This document shows, piece after piece, positions 1 through 6,425 of a stretch of 10,145 bases of DNA. The position numbers and the translations under genes are program-made. Position 1 is the first letter of the stretch; every line of letters begins with the position of its first letter. The stretch is from CAVSWN01 sp046728115 (GTDB taxonomy: Bacteria > Acidobacteriota > Vicinamibacteria > Vicinamibacterales > CAVVIG01). The stretch spans positions 1 to 10,145 of the forward strand of contig JBKPDW010000319.1 of assembly GCA_046728115.1 (NCBI GenBank), written 5' to 3'. The notes under the pieces are model-generated. The model was given only the letters and a program-made list of their open reading frames with translations. It searched no databases and had not been told where the DNA came from.

Positions 1-8
1 GTCCACGC

Positions 9-245
9 ATGCGAACGACGCTTGATATAGATGACGACGTGCTGCAGGCGGCCAAGGAAATCGGGGCGATGCGCGGGAAGACTGCCGGGCAAATCATCTC
101 GGAGTACGCCCGGAAAGCCTTGGCCCCGCGACAGAAGTTCAGCGTCCGAAACGGCGTCCCCATCATCCACCGTGGCCCGGGCGCGCGGCTGATCACTACG
201 GCCGATGTCAAGCGTTGGCAGGACGAAGATGAGATGGGGATGTGA
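9..245 (+). CDS. vapB: VapB-type antitoxin (ribbon-helix-helix)
   Basis: A 78-residue protein that should neutralise the toxin encoded directly downstream and repress its own operon. Residues 2-7 (RTTLDI) form the short N-terminal strand, followed by two helices (about 9-21 and 24-38), the usual ribbon-helix-helix DNA-binding fold of VapB antitoxins. The C-terminal half, including the PIIHRGPGARLIT stretch and an acidic tail, would be the part that wraps the toxin. Its TGA stop overlaps the GTG start of the next gene by 4 bp, so the two are translationally coupled. The ATG lies only 8 bases inside the window, so the promoter, operator and ribosome binding site are not visible. The family call rests on the fold pattern and the partner gene. 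Which RHH subfamily it belongs to is uncertain. Confidence 0.85.
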   Translation: MRTTLDIDDDVLQAAKEIGAMRGKTAGQIISEYARKALAPRQKFSVRNGVPIIHRGPGARLITTADVKRWQDEDEMGM

Positions 246-685
246 TCGGGCTGCTCGACGTCAACGTGCTCGTCGCGCTATTCGACGACTTGCATGTCCA
301 TCATGAAGCTGCCCATGGCTGGTTTGCGGATCATGTCGAGAGCGGGTGGGCGAGCTGCCCGTTGACCGAAAACGGCATGCTGCGGATTCTCAGCGCTCCT
401 GGTCGCGCAGAGCCGTACGTCCCGCTTCCAGAGCTTGTCGGCCTCTTGCAACGCTTTCGCGAGAACACAAAACACCAATTCTGGCCCGACGACGTCTCGC
501 TCCGGGACACTGACCGCTTCGATGTTGAAAGAATTCGCGGGCGTAGGCACCTCACCGACGTGTACCTGCTCGGTCTTGCCGTCAGGAACGGCGGCGCGTT
601 CGTGACCTTCGACACTGGCGTGCCTCTCGCAGCCGTCAAGGGTGCGCGTCAAGAGCACATCGTCGTCCTCGCGGGCGCCGAGTAG
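242..685 (+). CDS. vapC: VapC-type PIN-domain ribonuclease toxin
   Basis: A 147-residue single PIN domain, the normal length for VapC. The metal-binding acidic residues of the family are all visible: D6 in LLDVNVL, E43 in LTENG, D106 in LTDVYLL and D124 in TFDTG. VapC toxins are Mg2+-dependent endoribonucleases that cut tRNA or rRNA when the antitoxin is lost. Translation starts at a GTG inside the stop region of the antitoxin gene (GTGA overlap), which couples toxin to antitoxin synthesis. All catalytic positions are kept, so it should be active. The RNA target cannot be told from sequence. The 60-70 bases after it hold a GC-rich run of GGCAGG-like words and no gene. Confidence 0.9.
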   Translation: MIGLLDVNVLVALFDDLHVHHEAAHGWFADHVESGWASCPLTENGMLRILSAPGRAEPYVPLPELVGLLQRFRENTKHQFWPDDVSLRDTDRFDVERIRGRRHLTDVYLLGLAVRNGGAFVTFDTGVPLAAVKGARQEHIVVLAGAE

Positions 686-741
686 GCAACAGCAGGCGGG
701 GCAGGCAGCACGGATCGGAGGTCCGGCCCGTTCGGTGGTGT

Positions 742-747
742 AGGAGG
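742..747 (+). promoter_or_regulatory. Shine-Dalgarno AGGAGG that decides the start of the PLP enzyme
   Basis: A full-consensus AGGAGG directly abuts the ATG at 748, leaving no spacing for it. It lies 9 nt before an in-frame GTG at 757. Standard spacing therefore favours the GTG as the true start. Confidence 0.6.
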
Positions 748-756
748 ATGAGCACC

Positions 757-1716
757 GTGAACACTCTGACAGGATGGGGCGTTGCGGATTCGATCGCGCA
801 GGCGATCGGGCTTACGCCAATCGTGCGGTTGCGTCGCGTGATTGCGGCCGACAGCGCGAACGTGATCGTGAAGCTGGAGTTCTACAATCCGACCGGTTCG
901 TACAAGGACCGCATGGCGCTGGCGATGATCGAGGGCGCGGAGCGGCGCGGCACGCTCAAGCCGGGGATGCGCGTGGTGGAATTCACGGGTGGCAGCACCG
1001 GTTCGTCGCTCGCAATGGTGTGCGCCGTGAAGGGTTATCGCTTCGTCGTGCTGTCGTCGGATGCATTCGCGGAGGAAAAGCTGCGGACGATGCGCGCCTT
1101 CGGCGCCGAGCTGCGGATGGTGCCGAGCGACGGCGGCAAGGTGACGCCGGCGCTGTTCGAGCGCTTCAACAAGGAGATCGCGCTGCTCGCCGCCGAGCCG
1201 AATACGTTCTGGACCGATCAGTTCAACAACACGGACGCGATCGACGGCTATGCCGGCATCGGCCGTGAGCTGCTCGAGCAAGCCGGCTCGATTGACGCGT
1301 ACTGCGGCGCGGTCGGCACCGGCGGGATGCTGCGCGGTGTGGCGCGCGCGCTGCGCGAAGGCGGCAGTGGCGCGCGGATCGTCGCGCTCGAGCCCGCGAC
1401 GTCGCCGGCGCTGACCCAGGGACGCGGCGGAGCGCATCGTGTCGAAGGCATTGGGACCGGCCGAGTCCCACCCCACATGCGCGACAACCCGTACGACGAA
1501 GCGCGTACAATCGACGAAGGCGAAGCGCGCGAGATGGCCCGCCGGCTGGCACGCGAAGAGGGGCTGCTGGTCGGAACGTCGAGCGCGTTGAACATCCTCG
1601 CCGCCGTCCAACTCGCGCGCGAGCTTGGAGCCGGTAAAGTCGTGGCGACGGTCGCGGTTGATACGGGGTTGAAGTATCTGGCGGGAGATCTCTTCGAGCC
1701 GGGACAGAGCAGTTGA
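757..1716 (+). CDS. Cysteine synthase-family PLP-dependent enzyme
   Basis: A fold-type II PLP enzyme of the cysteine synthase / cystathionine beta-synthase family, which uses O-acetylserine- or serine-like substrates for beta-replacement. From the ATG at 748 it has 322 residues. The GTG at 757 gives 319 and is preferred for its ribosome binding site. In the 322 numbering, K53 in NPTGSYKDR is the Schiff-base lysine, TGGSTG (80-85) is the substrate-binding loop, GTGGM (190-194) is the phosphate-binding glycine loop, and GTSSALN (276-282) carries the serine that contacts the pyridine nitrogen. The loop residue that is Asn in typical CysK (SGNTG) is Ser here, and NPTGSYKDR differs from the CysK form NPSFSVKCR. 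It may therefore belong to a side branch with a different substrate. No cysE or other sulfur gene adjoins it. The family is certain; the reaction is not. Confidence 0.88.
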   Translation: MNTLTGWGVADSIAQAIGLTPIVRLRRVIAADSANVIVKLEFYNPTGSYKDRMALAMIEGAERRGTLKPGMRVVEFTGGSTGSSLAMVCAVKGYRFVVLSSDAFAEEKLRTMRAFGAELRMVPSDGGKVTPALFERFNKEIALLAAEPNTFWTDQFNNTDAIDGYAGIGRELLEQAGSIDAYCGAVGTGGMLRGVARALREGGSGARIVALEPATSPALTQGRGGAHRVEGIGTGRVPPHMRDNPYDEARTIDEGEAREMARRLAREEGLLVGTSSALNILAAVQLARELGAGKVVATVAVDTGLKYLAGDLFEPGQSS

Positions 1717-1748
1717 TGAGTTGGTGAGTTGCCGAACTCACCAACTCA
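1717..1748. terminator. Perfect 14-bp inverted repeat between convergent genes
   Basis: TGAGTTGGTGAGTT at 1717-1730 and its exact reverse complement at 1735-1748 flank a GCCG loop. The hairpin starts right after the stop of the PLP enzyme gene and ends 8 bases before the stop of the converging glnN, so it could end transcription from both sides. Neither side has a run of T after the stem, so it is not a textbook intrinsic terminator. It could also act as an RNA-stabilising 3' hairpin. Confidence 0.55.
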
Positions 1749-1756
1749 CCAATTCA

Positions 1757-3934
1757 CTATTTGATAAACAGCATCTCGCGGTACGTTGCGAGCGGCCACG
1801 TCTCGTGCGGCATCTCGAGCTCGAGCTCGTCGCCGGCTTCCCGCAATCCGCTCATGGCTGGAATGACGACATCGCGGAAATGTCTGGCGTGCGTTTCCGC
1901 GGACCCATCGCCCTGGTGCGCGAGCGCGTGTTCGAGCTTGTCCGCCCGGCGCTTGAAGTCGTCGATCTTCTTCGTCAGCCAGCCGAGCAGTTTCTTGCCC
2001 TCCACTGACCTGGCGCCCGCCGCCTTCACCGACGAGACGCTGTCCGCCACGGCCTTCTGATACTGCAGCGCCGCCGGGAGGATGTACCTGTTGGCCATCA
2101 GCACCATCAGTTGGCCCTCGACGTTCACGGTCTTGATGTACTGCTCGACCATGATGTCATAACGGGCGCGCACTTCGCGTTCGTTGAGCACCTTGTACTT
2201 CTCGAACGCCGCCAGCACCTCTTTCGATACGAGCTGCGGCAGGGCGTCGACCGTGTTCTTGAAGTTCTGCAGCCCCCGCTTGGCGGCTTCCAGCTCCCAT
2301 TCTTTCGAGTAGTTGTTGCCGTTGAAGATGATCCGCTTGTTCTCCTTGATCACGTTCTGCAGAAGCGCGCCGACGGCCTTGGCCAGCGATTTGCCGCCCT
2401 TGGTCGCCTTCTCGAGCTCGGTCGCCATGTAATCGAGCGACTCGGTGACTGCGAGATTCAGCGCGATGTTCGGCATCGCGATGCTCTGGTTCGCCGACAC
2501 CGCGCGGAACTCGAACTTGTTGCCGGTGAAGGCAAACGGGCTCGTGCGGTTGCGGTCGCCGGCGTCGCGCGGAAGCTTCGGCAGCACGAGGACGCCGGTA
2601 TCGAGCTCGCCGCCATGCTTGGTCGATTTCGCGCCGCCCTTCTCGATCTGCTCGAAGATGTCGGTGAGCATGTCGCCGAGGAACACCGACAGAATCGCCG
2701 GCGGCGCCTCGTTCGCGCCGAGCCGATGGTCGTTGCCCGCGCTCGCGATGCTCGCACGCAGCAGACCCTGCCATTTGTTCACGGCGCGGACGACCGCCGT
2801 GCAGAACACGAGAAATTGCATGTTGTCGTGCGGGTTCGCGCCCGGGCTGAGCAGGTTGTTCCCCTCGTCGTCGCTCATCGACCAGTTGACATGCTTGCCC
2901 GATCCGTTCACGCCCGCGAACGGCTTCTCGTGCAGCAGGCACGCCAGGCCGAACTTCGGCGCCGTACGCTTCATCGCCTCCATCGTCATCATCTGGTGAT
3001 CGGTGGCGACGTTGGCGTTCTCGAACACCGGCGCGATTTCGTACTGACTCGGCGCCACCTCGTTGTGGCGCGTCTTGACCGGCACGCCCACCTTGTACAG
3101 CTCCGATTCGACCTCCGACATGAACGCCATCACGCGCTCCGGGATCGCGCCGAAATACTGATCCTCGAGCTCCTGTCCCTTGGGCGGCTTCGCACCGAAC
3201 AGGGTGCGACCGGCGTTGATGAGATCGGGCCGCGACAGATAGAAGTAGCGATCGATCAGGAAGTACTCCTGCTCGGAACCGCACGTCGTGAACACACGTT
3301 CTGCGGTCGATCCGAAGAGTCTCAGAATGCGGACGGCCTGCTTCGACAGCGCTTCCATCGATCGAAGCAGCGGGGTCTTCTTATCGAGGGCTTCGCCCGT
3401 CCAGCTCACGAACGCCGTCGGAATCACCAGCGTCGTCGAGTTGCCGCTCTTCAGCAGCCACGGCGGGCTCGTCGGATCCCACGCCGTGTAGCCGCGCGCT
3501 TCGAAGGTGGATCGCATGCCGCCCGACGGGAAGCTCGAGGCATCCGGCTCGCCGCGCACAAGCTCCTTTCCCGAAAACTCCGCCACCGCCTTGCCGTCGT
3601 CGGTCGGCGAAAGAAACGAATCGTGTTTCTCCGCCGTGATGCCGGTGAGCGGCTGGAACCAATGCGTGTAATGCGTGGCGCCATGTTCGACCGCCCATTC
3701 CTTCATCGCGGAGGCGACGGCGTCGGCGACTGAAATGTCGAGAGGATCGCCATGCGTGATCGTGCGCCGCAGCGCGTGGTACACGGGCTTGGGAAGACGT
3801 GACTGCTGCACCTCGTCGTTGAATACGAGACTGCCGAACGCTTCGGTCGCGCGCGCGCCACGCGCTTCTTTCGCATCCGACACGGACCAGTTTCGGATCG
3901 CGCTGATCGCTTCTCCAAGCACCGCAGAACCCAT
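1757..3934 (-). CDS. glnN: Glutamine synthetase type III
   Basis: Makes glutamine from glutamate, ammonia and ATP in the cytoplasm as a large oligomer. With the ATG at 3932-3934 it has 725 residues, the usual length of GSIII and far longer than GSI or GSII. Landmarks in order: HWFQPLTG (91-98); the GSIII-specific EPDASSFPSGGMRSTFEARG (129-148); the metal-binding SEQEYF segment with E222 and E224; NEVAPSQYE (291-299); NGSGKHVNWS (343-352), the His/ATP loop; ANEAPP (407-412); and RNRTSPFAFTGNKFEFR (461-477) with the active-site arginines. A helical C-terminal region from about 500 completes the type III architecture. The frame is open 61 codons further upstream, but that stretch has no family similarity, and a GAAGGGGG lies 7 nt before the chosen ATG. 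No PII gene is adjacent. No defect is seen. Confidence 0.97.
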   Translation of the reverse strand: MGSAVLGEAISAIRNWSVSDAKEARGARATEAFGSLVFNDEVQQSRLPKPVYHALRRTITHGDPLDISVADAVASAMKEWAVEHGATHYTHWFQPLTGITAEKHDSFLSPTDDGKAVAEFSGKELVRGEPDASSFPSGGMRSTFEARGYTAWDPTSPPWLLKSGNSTTLVIPTAFVSWTGEALDKKTPLLRSMEALSKQAVRILRLFGSTAERVFTTCGSEQEYFLIDRYFYLSRPDLINAGRTLFGAKPPKGQELEDQYFGAIPERVMAFMSEVESELYKVGVPVKTRHNEVAPSQYEIAPVFENANVATDHQMMTMEAMKRTAPKFGLACLLHEKPFAGVNGSGKHVNWSMSDDEGNNLLSPGANPHDNMQFLVFCTAVVRAVNKWQGLLRASIASAGNDHRLGANEAPPAILSVFLGDMLTDIFEQIEKGGAKSTKHGGELDTGVLVLPKLPRDAGDRNRTSPFAFTGNKFEFRAVSANQSIAMPNIALNLAVTESLDYMATELEKATKGGKSLAKAVGALLQNVIKENKRIIFNGNNYSKEWELEAAKRGLQNFKNTVDALPQLVSKEVLAAFEKYKVLNEREVRARYDIMVEQYIKTVNVEGQLMVLMANRYILPAALQYQKAVADSVSSVKAAGARSVEGKKLLGWLTKKIDDFKRRADKLEHALAHQGDGSAETHARHFRDVVIPAMSGLREAGDELELEMPHETWPLATYREMLFIK

Positions 3935-3942
3935 GATGTTGC

Positions 3943-3950
3943 CCCCTTCG
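3943..3950 (-). promoter_or_regulatory. Ribosome binding site of glnN
   Basis: Read on the minus strand this is GAAGGGGG, 7-8 nt ahead of the ATG at 3934. It supports the internal start over the longer open frame, which begins at 4117. Confidence 0.55.
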
Positions 3951-4005
3951 CAGACGGAAATCCTGAAGACCGCACCGCCGGGAAAACAGCGCGGCACTGC
4001 AGCGG

Positions 4006-4035
4006 ATGATAATCCCGCTGTTGCTGAAGTGTGAA
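4006..4035 (-). promoter_or_regulatory. Candidate sigma-70 promoter of glnN
   Basis: On the minus strand TTCACA (4035-4030, 5/6 match to TTGACA) is followed after 18 nt by TATCAT (4011-4006, 5/6 match to TATAAT). This would place the transcript start near 4000 and give a leader of about 65 nt before the glnN ATG. It lies in the only sizeable non-coding stretch upstream of glnN (3935-4157). No convincing sigma-54 GG-N10-GC element was seen there. The call rests on consensus matching only. Confidence 0.38.
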
Positions 4036-4109
4036 TTATCTCATTCCGACTGCCGAATGCGCAACAAATTGGCATCACTCTTGGGAAACGAGGTGGCGAT
4101 TTGGTCAGA

Positions 4110-4132
4110 TGACACACAAAATGTGCATGTCA
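4110..4132 (-). other. Imperfect stem-loop 3' of the Nudix gene
   Basis: On the minus strand TGACA and TGTCA form an outer 5-bp stem, with a 2-nt bulge and an inner CACA/TGTG stem around a TTT loop. It begins 25 nt after the stop codon of the Nudix gene and sits upstream of the glnN promoter candidate. It could be a weak terminator or a binding site. There is no T-run. Confidence 0.3.
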
Positions 4133-4157
4133 CGCACGATCTGACGTTCGCGACGCA

Positions 4158-4808
4158 TCAGCAAGGCGACCAGCCGAGGATGGCGAGAAATTCGGCCAGG
4201 ACCATCGCAGTTGCACCCCAGATTTCCTCTCCGCACACATGAAACGCGGGAACGGAGAGCGCGAGGCCGTCGCGTGTCCGCTGAGCGGTTCGCAGACGAT
4301 CGGGGTCGAGCAGTTCGTCCAGAGGCACTTCGAGAATGCGCGCCACTTCGCCATCCGCCGGCGTCAGGGAGGGAGGAGCGTCGATCGCAGCGACGATCGG
4401 ATGCAGACGAAAGCCGCTGACGGAGATGTCGAGCGGCGTCAGCGCGCCAAGGACGCGGACGTCTTCTGCGGGCAGCGCGATCTCTTCGTGAGCCTCCCGG
4501 AGCGCGGCCTGCTCCGGAGTTTCGCCCGGATCGATCACGCCTCCGGGTAGAGACACCTGCCCGCCATGGCGGCCGAGTGTGCCGGCGCGGACTGTCAGCA
4601 CGATGTACGCGTGCCGATCGCGGGGAAACATCAGGAGCAGTCCCGCAGCGTGTCGAATGTCAGACGGTTTGAAGCCTGCGGGCCACGGACGTCGCGGAAC
4701 GGGTGCAAGGAGCGCCTGCGCTGCCGGACCCGGCAGCGTTCCGGACAATCCTCGAGTCAGTCCCTCAATCGCGTCGTCGAATAACATCTGCGAGAATCTC
4801 CGCCGCAT
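4158..4808 (-). CDS. Nudix hydrolase, CoA pyrophosphatase-like
   Basis: A 216-residue Nudix hydrolase that would cleave a nucleoside diphosphate linked to another moiety. The Nudix box runs from G90 to L112: G90, E96, R104-E105 and E108-E109 match G-x5-E-x7-RE-U-x-EE, but the following Gly is Ala (A111). Just before it, LTVR then HGGQVSLPGG (71-90) matches the LLTxR...HxGQxxFPGG signature of the NudL/YeaB CoA pyrophosphatase group, so CoA or a CoA derivative is the likely substrate. The ATG at 4808 has no visible ribosome binding site. An in-frame ATG eight codons in (start base 4787) has GGAG 10 nt upstream and would remove seven residues without touching the domain. It may share a transcript with the lipoprotein gene upstream (80-nt gap). 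Confidence 0.87.
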   Translation of the reverse strand: MRRRFSQMLFDDAIEGLTRGLSGTLPGPAAQALLAPVPRRPWPAGFKPSDIRHAAGLLLMFPRDRHAYIVLTVRAGTLGRHGGQVSLPGGVIDPGETPEQAALREAHEEIALPAEDVRVLGALTPLDISVSGFRLHPIVAAIDAPPSLTPADGEVARILEVPLDELLDPDRLRTAQRTRDGLALSVPAFHVCGEEIWGATAMVLAEFLAILGWSPC

Positions 4809-4888
4809 AGACGCAGAGGATCGGAGGTACGAACTTCGTCCGTGGCCCCGTGTACTCCGTGGTGGGGGGCTCCGGGGTGGACCGCCTC

Positions 4889-5800
4889 CTACTGCACCAA
4901 CGTCATCGGCGGGCAGTTTGCTTGCGGCGCCGGATAGCCCGCAACGGTCGCGGCCCGCTCGATCTCGGCTGCCATGAATGCATGGCCCGAGTCACTCGGG
5001 TGCATGCCGTCGGACGAGTAGGTGGACGCCAGGTAGGTCCGCGAGTCACACATCAGGTCGACAACCAGGATGTTCGGTGACGCGAGCGAATTGACGGTTT
5101 TCGTCATGCCGACTGCGGCTCGCTGCGCCGCCTGCCGTTGGGAAGCCGAGGCGCCAGCGAGGTACGGCAAGCCGGCAACGTTCGGCACGTTGAGGGCAAC
5201 GATTCGGGTTGCGCTCGCCCTGGCCCTGATGCCGCTCACGAGCAGCGAGTAGTCCGCGCCAAACGCGCGGACCTGATTGTCGACGTACCCGCCGGGGTCG
5301 CTGCCGCCGGCTCCGCCGGCAAGCGCGGCAGTGACTGTGTTGATCTCGTTCACCCCCGCGAAGATGGTCACGAGCGTGGTCGCCGACAGGACAAAGGGTA
5401 CTTCCTGATCGATGAAATTTGCGACGATGGTGCGGTCGTATTGCTGGCCGAGGGTCTGGAAATCCCGACCGATGACGGCGGAGGCAATGCCCAGGTTGTT
5501 GAGCGACACGGTAAAGCCTTTGCTTTCGAGTCGCCTGGCCGTCACATAGACATAACCCATCCCGTTGCAACGCTGATCGAACGGCACGCAGGGGACGCTC
5601 GACCCGACGCCATTGGCGTCGCTGGCGCCGATTGCCGAGTAGACAATTGTCGAACCAGGCGCTGGTGGAGCGCTCGGGCCAACCGGGTTGCTGTCACCGC
5701 CAATACCGAATTTGTTACAACCGGAGACGATTGCAGCCGCGATCGCGGTCATCGCGATCCGTCGAATTGGAGTACGGCTGAGCGGCTGAAAAAATCTCAT
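4889..5800 (-). CDS. SGNH/GDSL-type hydrolase lipoprotein
   Basis: A 303-residue exported protein. Residues 1-27 form a signal peptide with arginines at 2, 9, 13 and 14 and a hydrophobic stretch ending in IVSGC, a lipobox-like site with C28 as the lipidated residue. A Pro/Ser/Gly-rich linker (about 35-50) leads to the hydrolase domain. Block I is IGASDANGVG with S60 as the likely nucleophile, written GASD instead of GDS. NNLGIASAVIG (101-111) would hold block II, FAGVNEINT (148-156) has the Asn of block III (N151), and SDGMHPSDSGH (263-273) gives the D264/H267 pair of block V. SGNH enzymes are esterases, lipases or carbohydrate deacetylases; the substrate here is unknown. C71, C78, C251 and C296 could form disulfides, as expected outside the cytoplasm. 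The gene diverges from the peroxiredoxin gene. Confidence 0.87.
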   Translation of the reverse strand: MRFFQPLSRTPIRRIAMTAIAAAIVSGCNKFGIGGDSNPVGPSAPPAPGSTIVYSAIGASDANGVGSSVPCVPFDQRCNGMGYVYVTARRLESKGFTVSLNNLGIASAVIGRDFQTLGQQYDRTIVANFIDQEVPFVLSATTLVTIFAGVNEINTVTAALAGGAGGSDPGGYVDNQVRAFGADYSLLVSGIRARASATRIVALNVPNVAGLPYLAGASASQRQAAQRAAVGMTKTVNSLASPNILVVDLMCDSRTYLASTYSSDGMHPSDSGHAFMAAEIERAATVAGYPAPQANCPPMTLVQ

Positions 5801-5834
5801 AGCGATGTTTCGGTAGATCTCGATTTCCCTTCAC

Positions 5835-5840
5835 TAGAAT
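5835..5840 (+). promoter_or_regulatory. Possible -10 element for the peroxiredoxin gene
   Basis: TAGAAT is a 5/6 match to TATAAT in the 67-nt gap between two divergent genes and would start transcription around 5847. No good -35 hexamer is seen at 16-18 nt, so this is weak. Confidence 0.28.
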
Positions 5841-5855
5841 GTCTGGGTTCGCCCC

Positions 5856-5860
5856 GGAGG
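5856..5860 (+). promoter_or_regulatory. Shine-Dalgarno GGAGG ahead of a CTG codon
   Basis: GGAGG is followed after 7 nt by an in-frame CTG at 5868, which begins a signal-peptide-like stretch of the peroxiredoxin. No ATG, GTG or TTG in that frame lies at usable spacing. It is the only strong ribosome binding site near this gene. Confidence 0.5.
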
Positions 5861-5867
5861 TTCTCGA

Positions 5868-6425
5868 CTGTCGCTGAGAAATGTCCTGCGGTCGCTGGCG
5901 GCGACAGCAGCCGCCGTCGCCAGCGGCCTGGCGACCGTGGCGCGCGGCGGTGGCGGTAACAGCTCGATGGAACTGAACGTCGGCGACGAAGCACCGGACT
6001 TTACGTTGCCCGGCTCCGACGGCCGATCGTATCACCTGCGCGAGTATCGCGGAAAGCGCCCGGTGGTCGTTGCGTGGTTTCCGAAGGCCTTTACCGGTGG
6101 TTGAACGGCGGAATGCCGGTCGCTCAGGTCGAGCGGCGACGCGCTGCGGCGTCTCGACGTCGCGTACTTTGCGGCGAGCGTCGACCGGCCGGAAACGAAC
6201 GCGCGGTTTGCAGACTCGCTGCATCTCGACTACCCGATCCTGAGCGACCCGACCAAGACGGTCGCACGGGCCTACGGGGTGCTGGGGGCGAGCGGGTTCG
6301 CGTCGCGGTGGACGTTTTACATCGGGATAGACGGCCGAATCGCGGCCATCGACAAAAAGGTCAGCGCGAGTTCGCACGGGGAAGAGGTGGTCAAGAGACT
6401 TGAAAGTCTCAAGTTTGAAGTTTGA
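5868..6425 (+). CDS. Selenocysteine-containing peroxiredoxin (AhpC/TSA family), in-frame TGA = Sec
   Basis: A thioredoxin-fold peroxidase of the AhpC/TSA group. The core begins at MELNVGDEAPDFTLPGSDGR (ATG 5967) and reads VVVAWFPKAFTGG, then TGA at 6102-6104, then TAECRSLRSSGDALRRLDVA, and on through PILSDPTKTVARAYGVLG and SRWTFYIGIDGRIAAIDKK to the stop at 6423-6425. The TGA sits exactly at the peroxidatic cysteine (FTxxC in the family), with the Cys of TAEC four residues on as a possible resolving residue. The frame stays open and family-like after it, and a hairpin of bacterial SECIS form follows. From the ATG the product is 152 residues with Sec46. From the CTG at 5868 it is 185 residues with Sec79 and a signal peptide (SLRNVLRSLAATAAAVASGL), which would place the enzyme outside the cytoplasm. 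The start is uncertain; nonsense mutation is the main alternative to Sec. Confidence 0.85.
6102..6137 (+). promoter_or_regulatory. Bacterial SECIS element for selenocysteine insertion
   Basis: Downstream of the TGA, GTCGCTC (6119-6125) pairs with GAGCGGC (6131-6137) in seven base pairs (one G-U) closing an AGGTC loop (6126-6130). The loop GG begins 22 nt after the TGA; in E. coli fdhF the AGGUCU loop GG begins 18 nt after it. SelB recognises an apical hairpin with a G-U in the loop at about this distance. The hairpin lies inside the coding frame, as bacterial SECIS elements do. Seen: stem, loop and spacing. Inferred: SelB binding. Confidence 0.75.
6395..6410 (+). other. Small hairpin at the 3' end of the peroxiredoxin gene
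   Basis: GAGACT-TGAA-AGTCTC is a perfect 6-bp stem with a 4-nt loop, ending 13 bases before the TGA stop. No T-run follows. It may be part of the short-word repeat that comes next or a weak 3' end signal. Confidence 0.3.

Noticed and set aside
649..1611. A 320-codon minus-strand frame opposite the PLP enzyme
   Set aside because: Shadow of the plus-strand gene. Low-complexity Arg/Ala/His composition and no domain.
2111..3733. A 540-codon open frame on the plus strand opposite glnN
   Set aside because: His/Arg-rich translation with no family motif, fully antisense to a certain glutamine synthetase gene.
3935..4117. A 61-codon N-terminal extension of glnN
   Set aside because: The added residues do not resemble GSIII proteins, the internal ATG has a good ribosome binding site, and the candidate promoter lies inside the extension.
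4829..4839. ACGAA-C-TTCGT near-palindrome between the Nudix and lipoprotein genes
   Set aside because: Arms of only 5 bp are expected by chance, and nothing around it marks an operator.
5839..5877. A 12-codon leader reading frame (ATG to TGA) before the peroxiredoxin
   Set aside because: It overlaps the putative ribosome binding site, has none of its own, and may lie upstream of the transcript start. Chance cannot be excluded.
6102..6104. Nonsense mutation making the peroxiredoxin a pseudogene
   Set aside because: The only stop is exactly at the catalytic position, there is no other lesion or frameshift, and a SECIS-like hairpin follows. It is kept as the main alternative but less likely.
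6074..6403. A 109-codon plus-strand frame overlapping the peroxiredoxin
   Set aside because: It is in another frame, Arg-rich and without domain. The peroxiredoxin frame explains the region if TGA is read as Sec.
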